Shown here one piece after another: positions 52,095 through 60,663 of a DNA stretch of 64,000 nucleotides; the first letter of the stretch is position 1, and every line of letters begins with the position of its first letter. Location: positions 372,001-436,000 of the forward strand of contig CP051228.1 in assembly GCA_017792345.1 (NCBI GenBank), written 5' to 3'. A program made the translations under genes and the position numbers. Source of the DNA: Mesoflavibacter sp. (GTDB lineage: Bacteria > Pseudomonadota > Alphaproteobacteria > UBA8366 > Aestuariispiraceae). The notes below the pieces were generated by a model. The model made no database searches. It had not been told where the DNA came from and saw nothing but the letters and a program-made list of their open reading frames with translations.

Positions 52095-53279
52095 TCAGTT
52101 CATCGAGCAATTGCCGGCGTAGACGTCCTGGAAGTCCGACAGGACCTTCTTCACAATCTTGGTGGTCAACTCACCGTCTTCCCCTTGCACCACTTCGATC
52201 TGATAGAAATCGTGGATCGGGAAGTGGTTGTTGCCGAACCGGAAGTTGCCCCGCACTGAATTGAAATCCGCTGCCTTCAGCGCTTCGCGTACCGTATCCT
52301 TGTCGCTCATGTCGCCGTCCAGCTTGCGGACGACGCTGTCGATCAGCATCACCGTGTCATAGGCCGTCGCCGCAAAGTTCGACGGGTTACGGTCGTACTT
52401 GGCCCGGAAGGCTTCCACGAATGTCCGGTTTGCCTCGTTCTCCAGGTCGATCGACCAGAACAGCGCCATCTGGGCGCCAATGGCGGGCTCACCGATACTC
52501 GGGATCGTCAAGGCGTCGAAGGTGTAGACCGAGTACAGCGGGATCGTGTCCTTCAGGCCGGCCTGCTGATACTGGGTTACGAACTGCAAGGCGTGCGCCG
52601 GCGGGTAGAAGACAAAGACCGCTTCGGGATTGGCGGCCCGGACGCTGGCCAGTTCACTCGAGAAATCCAGCTGATCCGGCCATTTCGTCATCGACGTGCC
52701 GACGACCTCGCCTTCGAAGGTGGAAATCACGCCTTCCACCATATCCTTGCCGGCGGCGTAGTTGGGGGCCAGCGCATAGATCGACTTGGTCCCGGCCTCG
52801 TTCAGGACATGCCCGACCGCGGCAGGCGCCTGACCGTTCTGAAAGCCGACCGCGAAGAACCACGGATTGCAGTAATCGCCCGCGAGCTGATGCGGTCCGG
52901 CATTGGTGCTGATGATAAAGGTTTCGTTCTCGACGGCTGACGGAAAGGACGCCAGCAGGACGTTCGAATAGTTGTAGCCCAGCAGGAAATCGACCCGGTC
53001 CTGGAGGATCAGCTTGTCGGTCTTCTGCTTACCGATCTCCGGTTTCAGCCCGTCATCCTCGACAAGGAGTTCGATATCGTGGCCGCCCATCTTGTTGCCC
53101 AGCATCTCCAGCGCCAGATCGACGCCGCGCTTCGTCGCTTCGCCGCCCGCGCCGGCACTGGTGGTGAATGTGGTCACAAGGCCCAGCTTGATGGTCTCGG
53201 CGGACGCGCCCACCGGCATGGCTAATGCCGCGACGGCGGCAGCCATCGTGGCGAGCGTTTTAACGGATGGTTTCATCAT
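52095..53279 (-). CDS. Liv-type ABC transporter substrate-binding protein
   Basis: A 394-residue periplasmic protein: signal peptide (about 1-27, cut after ASA), then IKLGLVTTFTTSAGAGGEATKRGVDLALEMLG and DIELLVEDDGLKPEIGKQKTDKLILQDRVDFLLG, typical of branched-chain-amino-acid-type binding proteins, several of which bind aromatic acids. Its position after the gentisate genes suggests the ligand is 3-hydroxybenzoate, gentisate or a related compound. AGGAGA precedes two in-tandem ATG codons (53279, 53276). Confidence 0.85.
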   Translation of the reverse strand: MMKPSVKTLATMAAAVAALAMPVGASAETIKLGLVTTFTTSAGAGGEATKRGVDLALEMLGNKMGGHDIELLVEDDGLKPEIGKQKTDKLILQDRVDFLLGYNYSNVLLASFPSAVENETFIISTNAGPHQLAGDYCNPWFFAVGFQNGQAPAAVGHVLNEAGTKSIYALAPNYAAGKDMVEGVISTFEGEVVGTSMTKWPDQLDFSSELASVRAANPEAVFVFYPPAHALQFVTQYQQAGLKDTIPLYSVYTFDALTIPSIGEPAIGAQMALFWSIDLENEANRTFVEAFRAKYDRNPSNFAATAYDTVMLIDSVVRKLDGDMSDKDTVREALKAADFNSVRGNFRFGNNHFPIHDFYQIEVVQGEDGELTTKIVKKVLSDFQDVYAGNCSMN

Positions 53280-53356
53280 GTTTCTCCTGTTCGGTGTTTA
53301 TCGTTTCAACAATCGAGTGCTGTTGTGGCCTTGCGGCTCTTCTTTTGTGCGGGGGG

Positions 53357-54685
53357 TTACTCCGGCGGGCCGATGCGGGCCCGGACCGCGCCGACACCGT
53401 CGATGCGGCCCAGAAGTTGGTCCCCGGGAACGACTGGCCCGACCCCGGCCGGCGTTCCGGTGAAGATCAGATCTCCCGGGCGCAGGGTGTAGAATTGAGA
53501 GAGGTTCGAGACGATCTCGGGCACCGACCAGATCAGCTGATCGACGCTGGAATCCTGTTTGATTTCGTCATTGACCCAAAGGGCGATCCGGCCGGGGATC
53601 GGCCCATCGACCGGATCCGATGGGCGGATCGCGCCGATTACCGCGGAATGGTCGAAGGCCTTTCCGGTTTCCCAGGGCCGACCCTTGTCCCGCGCGGCCA
53701 GTTGCAGGTCGCGCCGCGTCATGTCCAGCCCCGCCGCATAGCCGAACACGGCGCCGGGGGCGTCCGACACATCCACATTACGGACTGTCGCTCCGATCGC
53801 GATGACCAGTTCCATCTCGTAATGGAAGTTCGATGTCATCGTCGGATACGGGATCTCGGCGCCATCCAGCACCAGTCCCTCGGGATACTTCATGAAGAAA
53901 AAGGGCGGATCGCGTTCCGCGTCGAAACCCATCTCACGGGCATGTTCGGCATAATTCCGGCCGACGCAGAAAATGCGTCCGACCGGGTAGCCCGCCTCCT
54001 GTCCCGCGACCGGCACCACCGGGCGCTCCGGCAGGGCAAAGCCGGCGGGATCGGCATTCCGTTCCAGCCCTGCTTCTCGCAGGCGGCGCTCCAGATCATC
54101 CAGCCTGTCCGAACCCCAGAACGCCTCGCCACGAAAGGTGAAATAGGGAACGCCGAGGATTCCGGCCTGTTCGCACCATTCCATGACGGAAACGAGTTGC
54201 CCGTCGATCTCGCGGGTCTGGTCGGCGGCCGCGCTCAGTTCCGCTTCCGTTACCCCTGTTTCCAGCGCGATCTGTCGCACCACATTCGCGTCGCTGATGT
54301 TCCGGCCGTGGCTCCAATAGGCGCGATTGCACGCGATGGTGAAGGGCCGGAATGCGTCCGAGCCGCTGGACAGAAGATACTGGCCCAGCCGCGAGGCGTC
54401 CTGAACACCCTTGAGACGCCATTCGATCGGCGGGTCCCAGGGCAGGCCCGCCCATTCCGCGCGGCGCTGACAGTCCTGCCGGTTATAGCCGAAGCGCGGA
54501 TTGTCGAGTGTGACCGGAAGGCTGGACGGCCGGGGCACATCCGCCGCTATTTTCCAATCCACCTCAACGTCGAACCGGTCCCCCAGATCCAGCATTCGAT
54601 CCACGATCAGGGCGCAGAACGGGCTGCGGTAGTTGAAGAGTATCATGACGCGGTTGGTACCCAATTTCCTGCTCCGTTCAGACAT
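53357..54685 (-). CDS. Fusion of HCCA-isomerase-like (maleylpyruvate isomerase candidate) and fumarylpyruvate hydrolase domains
   Basis: A 442-residue two-domain protein. Residues 14-208 have the DsbA/kappa-GST thioredoxin fold of 2-hydroxychromene-2-carboxylate isomerase: NYRSPFC (Ser21 as the likely glutathione-activating residue), cis-Pro in GILGVPYF (175-182) and GEAFWGSDRLDDLE (186-199). Residues about 232-440 are a fumarylacetoacetate-hydrolase fold with CVGRNYAEHA, metal ligands Glu290, Glu292 and Asp321, and FTGTPAGVG. With gentisate dioxygenase upstream, the two domains would isomerise maleylpyruvate and hydrolyse fumarylpyruvate to fumarate and pyruvate. Known maleylpyruvate isomerases are zeta-GSTs or mycothiol enzymes, so this domain use would be new. 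The start is uncertain: GTG 54706, ATG 54685 or ATG 54646. Confidence 0.82.
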   Translation of the reverse strand: MSERSRKLGTNRVMILFNYRSPFCALIVDRMLDLGDRFDVEVDWKIAADVPRPSSLPVTLDNPRFGYNRQDCQRRAEWAGLPWDPPIEWRLKGVQDASRLGQYLLSSGSDAFRPFTIACNRAYWSHGRNISDANVVRQIALETGVTEAELSAAADQTREIDGQLVSVMEWCEQAGILGVPYFTFRGEAFWGSDRLDDLERRLREAGLERNADPAGFALPERPVVPVAGQEAGYPVGRIFCVGRNYAEHAREMGFDAERDPPFFFMKYPEGLVLDGAEIPYPTMTSNFHYEMELVIAIGATVRNVDVSDAPGAVFGYAAGLDMTRRDLQLAARDKGRPWETGKAFDHSAVIGAIRPSDPVDGPIPGRIALWVNDEIKQDSSVDQLIWSVPEIVSNLSQFYTLRPGDLIFTGTPAGVGPVVPGDQLLGRIDGVGAVRARIGPPE

Positions 54686-54745
54686 ACGGGGAGCGTCGAC
54701 CGCCACGGTGCCGCAAGCGGTTTCGGCGTAACCCTTTGTTATGAT

Positions 54746-55822
54746 TTACGTACCGTCGAAAGTTCCGGTGACGGTCTGCCGGCCTCCGTTCGCTTCAAAC
54801 GGTTGCTCCCGCACCATGCCCAGCGCGGCCAGCGCCGGCCGGTCGGTGATCGAGAACAGGAACGCGTCTTCCGCGCCGCATCGATGTTCGTGCCAGGCCC
54901 AGGTCGGAATGACGAAGACGTCCCCGGGGGACCAGTCGAACTGAATTCCGTTGATGACCGTGGTCCCGACCCCTGAGATGACATAGACAACGGTGCTGGT
55001 CGTCATCCGATGGGCCAGCGTGTCTTCCCCGGCGCGCAGCAATTGTGCGTGACAGGTCATGGTTGGCAGTGTCGGGCCGGAATTGGTCGGATTGACATAT
55101 TCCAGAATGATCCCGTCGTACGGGCTTCCTTCGCTGTCCCGCTCGGCCAGCAAAGCTGCGCGCATATCGGCCCAAGGATAGCGGAGGACGGGATGCGTGT
55201 CGGGATAGTCGCCCCAGCCCGATGGCCGGAACAGCCCCAGACGGCGTTCGGAGAAATCGCCGGGACGGGGCGGGCAATTGCCGCCCTCGCCCGGTTCGAA
55301 CAGGCTGGCCTGCATCAGGTTCACCAGCGGGAAATCCAGGGCGTCCAGCCAAACGATGTCGTGTTCGGTCTCATTCTCATGCTCGTGCCAGGTCCAGGAC
55401 GGTGTCAGGACGAGATCGTTCTCCTCCATCCGCAAGGGTTCCCCTTCGACCCGGGTATAGACCGCGCCGCCCCGGCTCTTCGCCGCAAAGCGAATTGCGC
55501 CCGCCATGTGCCGGTGCGCCGGAGCGCGCTCTCCGGCACGGACGAGTTGGAAGGCGGTCGCGATGGTATGGCTTGCACTGTAACTGCCGGGCAGGTCCGG
55601 ATTGTGATGTTCCATCGACCGGCGCTCGGCGCCGCGCTCCGGTGTGATCAGGTCGCCGGCGCGCATCAGCAACGGGATGACATCGTTCCAGCGCCAAAGC
55701 CAGGGGCGATAGCTTGTCCGCGGCTCCTTGGTCACGAAGTCGGAGATGTATTTCCATGTCGGCGCCATGTTCGCCGCGCGCATATCCTCGTGAAGCAGAT
55801 CGAGAGAATCGTTCTTCAGCAT
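54746..55822 (-). CDS. Gentisate 1,2-dioxygenase
   Basis: A 358-residue bicupin. The first cupin has PAHRHMAGAIRF (His103, His105) and SWTWHEHENE (His146, His148); the second has TLAHRMTTSTVVYVISG and WAWHEHRCG. It matches gentisate dioxygenases, which open the gentisate ring to maleylpyruvate with Fe(II) and oxygen. It leads an operon containing the isomerase-hydrolase fusion and a Liv transporter. The ATG at 55822 follows AGGGA; an upstream GTG at 55864 lies within the operator area and is less likely. 1-Hydroxy-2-naphthoate or salicylate dioxygenase are related alternatives. Confidence 0.9.
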   Translation of the reverse strand: MLKNDSLDLLHEDMRAANMAPTWKYISDFVTKEPRTSYRPWLWRWNDVIPLLMRAGDLITPERGAERRSMEHHNPDLPGSYSASHTIATAFQLVRAGERAPAHRHMAGAIRFAAKSRGGAVYTRVEGEPLRMEENDLVLTPSWTWHEHENETEHDIVWLDALDFPLVNLMQASLFEPGEGGNCPPRPGDFSERRLGLFRPSGWGDYPDTHPVLRYPWADMRAALLAERDSEGSPYDGIILEYVNPTNSGPTLPTMTCHAQLLRAGEDTLAHRMTTSTVVYVISGVGTTVINGIQFDWSPGDVFVIPTWAWHEHRCGAEDAFLFSITDRPALAALGMVREQPFEANGGRQTVTGTFDGT

Positions 55823-55865
55823 TGTCCCTGCGCGGCCCGGGCCGCCAATATCGTTATCGTTCACT

Positions 55866-55933
55866 CAATCGATAATTGATGCATACATCGGCTGTCAATT
55901 ATTTTATCGATAAAAAATTATTTGATCGATTAT
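55866..55933. promoter_or_regulatory. Cluster of TTATCGATAA-type operator sites, gentisate/GntR divergent region
   Basis: Three similar elements occur within 70 bases: ATCGATAAT (55868-55876), the perfect 14-base palindrome TTTTATCGATAAAA (55902-55915) and TTGATCGATTAT (55922-55933). They lie between the gentisate operon and the GntR gene. The same motif recurs before the hydroxylase gene at 56831-56862. The spacing and symmetry suit a GntR/FadR-type dimer, so the adjoining regulator is the probable binder. Confidence 0.65.
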
Positions 55934-56082
55934 ACTGTCAACCCTCGACAGTGCGGCTCACGCGCTCGGTACAGCGGCACGGCGGTTCGAGGCCTTTCCG
56001 TTGACATCGGATGCGGACTGACCTCTATATCTGTTTTCATCGGCAATATGAAAAATTATCGAGAAGTTTAGGATCGCATGTA

Positions 56083-56832
56083 ATGGCCAACCGACCGAAC
56101 CAAGGGCGCTCCCCGGTCCGCGCGGCACCGGGCTGGAACGCGGAGGAGCCGGATTCCAGCTCCCTGACGCAGGCCGCCCTAGATGCCATACGGGAAGATA
56201 TTCTGTCCGGCGAACTGACGCCGAATACGCGCCTGCGCATGCAGATGCTACGCGAACGCTACGACATCGGCGCCAGCCCTTTGCGGGAGGCGCTGTCGCG
56301 TCTGGTATCCGACAATCTGGTTCTGTCCTTGCAGCGCCGGGGATTCGTGGTGGCGCCGGTTTCGCTGAGCGACTTCCGGGATCTGACAAATCTGCGAAAG
56401 CTGCTGGAGAAGGAAGCATTGTCCCAGGCTCTGGCGAGAGGCGACGACCGCTGGGAGGCCGCCATTGTTGCCGCCTTCCATCAGTTGAACCGGGTACAGG
56501 AACGATTCGATCCGAATGATCGCAACAGCGTCGTCGCCTGGGAGGACATGAACCGCGAGTTCCATGACGCACTGGTTTCAGCCTGCAAGTCCGCCTGGCT
56601 CCTACGGACGCGCAACACCGCCTATATCTGTTCGGAACGGTATCGACGGCTCTGTCTCAGCATCACCTCCATCTCCCGCGATGTGAAGGCCGAACACAAG
56701 CAACTGCTGGAGGCCGCGATGGACCGGGACGTTTCGACGATCCATGTCCTGATCTCCGAGCATTTGGAAGCGACTTTCCGCAAGGTCGAGGAAAGCGGAA
56801 AACTGGACGAGGTCGCTTTGGAGCAGGATTAA
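56083..56832 (+). CDS. GntR-family regulator with FCD domain
   Basis: A 249-residue regulator. The winged helix (about 30-95) reads ALDAIREDILSGELTPNTRLRMQMLRERYDIGASPLREALSRLVSDNLV, a near-consensus GntR/FadR domain; the rest is an FCD effector domain with metal-site residues such as Asp and His in NREFHDALVSAC and HKQLLEAA. It probably represses the divergent gentisate operon and the hydroxylase, with an aromatic acid as inducer. The ATG at 56083 follows AGGA; longer N-terminal frames lack support. Confidence 0.87.
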   Translation: MANRPNQGRSPVRAAPGWNAEEPDSSSLTQAALDAIREDILSGELTPNTRLRMQMLRERYDIGASPLREALSRLVSDNLVLSLQRRGFVVAPVSLSDFRDLTNLRKLLEKEALSQALARGDDRWEAAIVAAFHQLNRVQERFDPNDRNSVVAWEDMNREFHDALVSACKSAWLLRTRNTAYICSERYRRLCLSITSISRDVKAEHKQLLEAAMDRDVSTIHVLISEHLEATFRKVEESGKLDEVALEQD

Positions 56833-56872
56833 ATTATCGGTAATTTATTTTTTTATCGATAATTTATTGACA
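56831..56872 (+). promoter_or_regulatory. Operator pair and promoter before the hydroxylase gene
   Basis: AAATTATCGGTAATTT (56831-56846), a near-perfect 16-base dyad, and TTATCGATAA (56853-56862) precede TTGACA (56867-56872), a consensus -35 box. A weak -10 (CATGCT) lies 17 bases on. The sites repeat the motif of the gentisate divergent region, consistent with control by the same GntR protein. Confidence 0.6.
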
Positions 56873-56928
56873 AACCACATGCCGCTTCGCATGCTGCGGC
56901 TCCCATTCGGCAACGGGAGCAAAGTGCC

Positions 56929-58119
56929 ATGACACGCGGTTCCAGAAAGTTCATTGTCGCCGGCGGCGGCATCGGCGGGCTGTCGATCGCCTATGCGCTG
57001 GCCCAAAAGGGCCACGAAATCGCGGTCCTGGAGCAGGCGACCGATTTCACCGAGGTGGGCGCAGGAATCCAACTGGCACCGAACGGCATGCGCGCCTTGG
57101 CCGATCTGGGCCTCGCCGATCCGGTAATGCCCTATGCCTGGAAGCCGGAAGCCCTGCAGATGCGCAATGGCTATACCGGCGCGCCGATTGTGAAGCTTCC
57201 CACCAATGCGGAATTCGCGCAGCGCTACCGTGCGCCCTACTGCGTGGTCCACCGTGCCGATCTTCTTTCGATCCTGCTGGATGCCTGTCAGGCGGAAACG
57301 AGGATCGACTTGCAAACGGGCGCGCGAGTCGAAGGTTACGAGGCGGCGAATGGCGGGGTGTCGGTGCGGCTTTCATCGGGCCAAACGGTGGAAGGCGACG
57401 CCTTGATCGGTGCGGACGGATTGCGGTCCGCCGTACGACAGAAAATCGTCGGTGACGGCGCCCCGGAAAAGCCGCGGCACGTCGTCTATCGCGGCGTGGT
57501 GCCACGGCACACCATCCCCGACGCCCTGTGGTGCCAGGACGTTGTCATGTGGTGCGGGGACGGCGCGGATTTCGTGCATTATCCTCTGCGGTCGGGTGAG
57601 TTGTTCAATCTCGTGGTCACCTTCCGCTCCCCGATAGAGCTCGAGCCCGACGACATCGAGGGGTCGCTGGAAGACATGACCGCTCCCTTTAGCGGCTTCG
57701 CGCCCGAGGTCCATGAATTGCTGCGCCACCTGCCGCATGAGAGGCGGTGGCTCGTATCGGATCGCGAGCCGGTGGCGAATTGGGCCGAAGGGAATGCGGT
57801 CCTTTTGGGCGACGCGGCCCATCCCATGCTGCAATACATGGCCCAGGGCGCCTGTCAGGCGTTGGAGGACAGTGCCGAACTGGCCGCGTCCCTGTCGCGC
57901 CACTCCACGATTGACGAGGCCTTTCGGGCCTATTCGCATAAGCGCTACCTGCGCACCGCCCGCGTCCAGCTCAGCGCGCGCCGATTCATCGAAGTCTGCC
58001 AGGCCGGCCCGGTCTTCGACCAAGTCCGCGACCATTACTTCAAGCATCGGCCGGTCGAGAAGCTCTACCAGGCCATAGATTGGCTGTACTCCGCCGAAAA
58101 CCATCTGAGGTTCGAGTAA
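56929..58119 (+). CDS. 3-Hydroxybenzoate 6-hydroxylase
   Basis: A 396-residue class A flavoprotein monooxygenase. FAD motif FIVAGGGIGGLSIAYAL (about 8-24), the DG motif ALIGADGLRSAVR, and GDAAHPMLQYMAQGACQALED (about 295-315). These and the length fit 3-hydroxybenzoate 6-hydroxylase, which makes gentisate from 3-hydroxybenzoate with NADH and oxygen. Salicylate 1-hydroxylase is a related alternative, but gentisate genes next door favour the former. GGGAGC precedes the ATG. Confidence 0.88.
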   Translation: MTRGSRKFIVAGGGIGGLSIAYALAQKGHEIAVLEQATDFTEVGAGIQLAPNGMRALADLGLADPVMPYAWKPEALQMRNGYTGAPIVKLPTNAEFAQRYRAPYCVVHRADLLSILLDACQAETRIDLQTGARVEGYEAANGGVSVRLSSGQTVEGDALIGADGLRSAVRQKIVGDGAPEKPRHVVYRGVVPRHTIPDALWCQDVVMWCGDGADFVHYPLRSGELFNLVVTFRSPIELEPDDIEGSLEDMTAPFSGFAPEVHELLRHLPHERRWLVSDREPVANWAEGNAVLLGDAAHPMLQYMAQGACQALEDSAELAASLSRHSTIDEAFRAYSHKRYLRTARVQLSARRFIEVCQAGPVFDQVRDHYFKHRPVEKLYQAIDWLYSAENHLRFE

Positions 58120-58128
58120 ACTCGAACC
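58109..58128 (+). other. Hairpin enclosing the hydroxylase stop codon
   Basis: GGTTCGAG (58109-58116) and CTCGAACC (58121-58128) form a perfect 8-bp stem with TAAA as loop; the TAA stop codon of the hydroxylase gene is the loop. No T run follows. It may protect the 3' end or slow ribosome release, or be a chance dyad. Confidence 0.5.
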
Positions 58129-58164
58129 CGAGGGAGCGAGCGAGCCGCAGCCGCGAGATCCCCC

Positions 58165-58641
58165 TTACTTTCCTTCGCCCAGGCCGGAGGTCCGTTGGGT
58201 CAGTTCCGATTCAAGCTTTAAGACCCGCGCCTCCAACGCCGCAATTCTGTCTGCCGCATCGCGCAGATCGCGGATAAGCAGCCGAACGGATTTAACGTCG
58301 CGGATCAGATTTCGCCCAACAATCGGGATACCGCGATACGTTGCGAGACCCCGTTCAAACATCCGGTTGGCACTAGGAGCAAAGCGGTCGAAATCGTTAG
58401 CGACGATGACCCACCCCAACACGGTGAGGGCCCCCAGCCATATGGTGAAACCCGCGCCGTCGCCAAACGATATCAACCCAAGCCCCGGCGCGATCAACGC
58501 GCCTGACATCACCCAATCATGCCGCTCCCCTTCAAAGGGAGGGCGGCCAAGAAGACGCCTTCTGCGCGGATTGACCATCGCCATTCGAACCAATGCCGCC
58601 AAGCTGACAATAAGGCAGAGAAGGATTATCACCGGATGCAT
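58165..58641 (-). CDS. Small membrane protein with C-terminal coiled coil, unknown
   Basis: A 158-residue protein: membrane segments at about 4-22 and 47-65 with a third at about 68-84, then a cytoplasmic tail ending in a Leu/Ile heptad stretch (LIRDLRDAADRIAALEARVLKLESEL). I do not recognise the family. It stands alone between the gentisate locus and the iron-uptake genes, read toward the former. GC-rich codon use agrees with a real gene. Confidence 0.6.
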   Translation of the reverse strand: MHPVIILLCLIVSLAALVRMAMVNPRRRRLLGRPPFEGERHDWVMSGALIAPGLGLISFGDGAGFTIWLGALTVLGWVIVANDFDRFAPSANRMFERGLATYRGIPIVGRNLIRDVKSVRLLIRDLRDAADRIAALEARVLKLESELTQRTSGLGEGK

Positions 58642-58707
58642 CCTATCGGTTCTCGATTGAGACAGGCGGTGGGGAAGAAGGACGCGAGGACGTTGCGGAA
58701 CGCATTA

Positions 58708-60303
58708 CTATGCGGTGTCCGTAACCGGGTCTTCAAATTCTGACGCGCCGGGGCGTCGTAATGACCGATCCCATACGATCAGAAAGGCACCGACCATCAG
58801 TAATGCGATGTCCACCAATAGGACGGTTAACTGCCCCGTAACCGCCGCCTCGACCCAATCCAGCCCTCCCATCGTCATCCGGGTCACCGGCAGGAGTAAC
58901 AATCCGGCTGCCAAGCATAGGCGATACAACCGCCGCAATCCGTCGTCGGCACGTGCGACCACGCCGGGCATCACCGCGAAAACCAGCCCGATGATGAAAG
59001 ATGCAGGCGTCCACCAGTACTCGTCGGCACCCGATCCAACCGACACAAAAAAACCATATGCGCTGGACAGTATCCCAATCGGAAGTCCGTAACCGACGAC
59101 CACGATTGCGCGCCCAAGGTGTCGCCAAGACGGACCCTGTTGTCGACGGCGCACCCATAGCTTCAGGCCGGACATAACGACATAGGCCATCGCCCCTCCC
59201 AGGCCGAGCCAAACGAATTTCGACATTAGATCGGCGAAGTATCCGAAGTGTAACGCGGGCAGCAGGCCGACGAGCGCACCGCCGATCGACGGCCCCGTTC
59301 CGATCACCGGCTTCTCCTCCAAGAACGCCCCCGTGGCGCCATGATAGCGAAAACGACGGTCGAGCAATCCGCCCTCAGGGACTGTGGAAAACACCCGAAT
59401 GTCCGCATCGGCACGGGCATAGTTGCTGATCCACACGTCCCGGATCGGAGCGCCTGCCCGCTCACGGGCATCTGCAATTATCCGATCCAGGTTCCCGGTT
59501 TCCACACGTGTCTCGTCGACAGTGCCCGGCATTCCCCTTAGAGCCTTCATCATGCCCTGTTGATCGCCGCTAAAGGCGATGATCGCCATCAACGGAATTC
59601 CAACACTGATCGCGAAACTCAGGAAAGAGCCGGTGAAGCCGAGAAGGAAAGCAAATGGGAGCGACCAAGTCGACGCCAAGGCATGCCGATCGCGATATGA
59701 GACCAACCTTTCGCCCGGGCGATCCGGCACGAAAAGGTCCTTAACCAGACGGCGATGCATCAACAGCCCGGTCACACCTGCCAGCATCATTGCGAGACCA
59801 AGAGCACCCGTCAGAACGTATCCCCAAGGCGCCGGTGCGTGAAGGCGAACATGTAAATCGATGATGAACTCTTTCAACGCGCTGCCGCCAAACCATCCCG
59901 CGCTTTCGGAGAGGAACCCTTCGCGACGCTGCCTCAGTTCGCCGGTTCGTCCGTCCAGAATGAATACAATGCCATACTCATCCGGCTCCCCGGTTTTGGG
60001 GTTTGGGGCATTCACTCGCGGCACCACCCGAATGTCCCCGCGATCGGTCGTTCCGATGCCAATTTGTGTCAGGTATCCCTTCGAGAGGCGATCCAGATAA
60101 GGCCGGACCTTGCCGTCGAGACCGTCCAGCAGCACCTCGCCGGAACTACGCCCGCCTACCGACCAGACGGCAATCTCATGAGATAGAACCGCCAGTGTAC
60201 CAGTCAGGACAACCGCATAGAGCAGAAGACCCAGTACCACCCCCGACCAGCCATGGACCGCGTACAATCTTTTCATCTGGGCCTGATTCAAGGACTTGAT
60301 CAT
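58708..60303 (-). CDS. PepSY-associated membrane protein, iron-uptake linked
   Basis: A 531-residue protein with an N-terminal helix (KRLYAVHGWSGVVLGLLLYAVVLTGTLAVLSHEI), a soluble PepSY-like region, and five or six further helices (including LHFGYFADLMSKFVWLGLGG). This matches PepSY-TM proteins encoded beside TonB-dependent siderophore receptors, thought to be inner-membrane ferric reductases; histidines in the first helices are consistent with heme ligation. The ATG at 60303 lies 20 bases after the small membrane gene; a TTG at 60333 is an alternative. Confidence 0.85.
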   Translation of the reverse strand: MIKSLNQAQMKRLYAVHGWSGVVLGLLLYAVVLTGTLAVLSHEIAVWSVGGRSSGEVLLDGLDGKVRPYLDRLSKGYLTQIGIGTTDRGDIRVVPRVNAPNPKTGEPDEYGIVFILDGRTGELRQRREGFLSESAGWFGGSALKEFIIDLHVRLHAPAPWGYVLTGALGLAMMLAGVTGLLMHRRLVKDLFVPDRPGERLVSYRDRHALASTWSLPFAFLLGFTGSFLSFAISVGIPLMAIIAFSGDQQGMMKALRGMPGTVDETRVETGNLDRIIADARERAGAPIRDVWISNYARADADIRVFSTVPEGGLLDRRFRYHGATGAFLEEKPVIGTGPSIGGALVGLLPALHFGYFADLMSKFVWLGLGGAMAYVVMSGLKLWVRRRQQGPSWRHLGRAIVVVGYGLPIGILSSAYGFFVSVGSGADEYWWTPASFIIGLVFAVMPGVVARADDGLRRLYRLCLAAGLLLLPVTRMTMGGLDWVEAAVTGQLTVLLVDIALLMVGAFLIVWDRSLRRPGASEFEDPVTDTA

Positions 60304-60322
60304 GTCTGGTATCGCGCCCGCA

Positions 60323-60643
60323 TCAGATGACAATCTGGCCGATCAGAATCATCGCCTGCACACCGATACCCGATGTGAGAATTGCGGCGCAGCGCGGCAG
60401 GCGTTCCTCCAGGCACGTGTAAACGAAGGCGATGACCCAGATCAGCGGTGCGAGGATCACCGGCAGAACAACATTGTCGACCCCCGCAGATCCTTCAGGC
60501 AGCCAGACAGGCGTGGCAGCCATTGACACGAGCGCCAGAAGGAATGCCCCGGGACCTGCCAGCATCCAACGCGAGAGTATTGGCCTGGTGCTGATTGCGC
60601 GTGAGATCGAGACTGACTGGCTCCTGAAACCAGACGCCGCCAT
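60323..60643 (-). CDS. Small iron-locus membrane protein (DUF3649-like)
   Basis: A 106-residue protein with three predicted membrane segments (about 32-52, 60-78, 90-106). Small membrane proteins of this size, annotated DUF3649 or DUF3325, usually sit between FecA-type receptors and PepSY proteins, as here. The family match is by position and size more than by motif. The ATG at 60643 is preceded by no clear ribosome site; a TTG at 60661 directly at the receptor stop is possible. Confidence 0.6.
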   Translation of the reverse strand: MAASGFRSQSVSISRAISTRPILSRWMLAGPGAFLLALVSMAATPVWLPEGSAGVDNVVLPVILAPLIWVIAFVYTCLEERLPRCAAILTSGIGVQAMILIGQIVI

Positions 60644-60663
60644 TCGCAGTATGGTACGCAATG

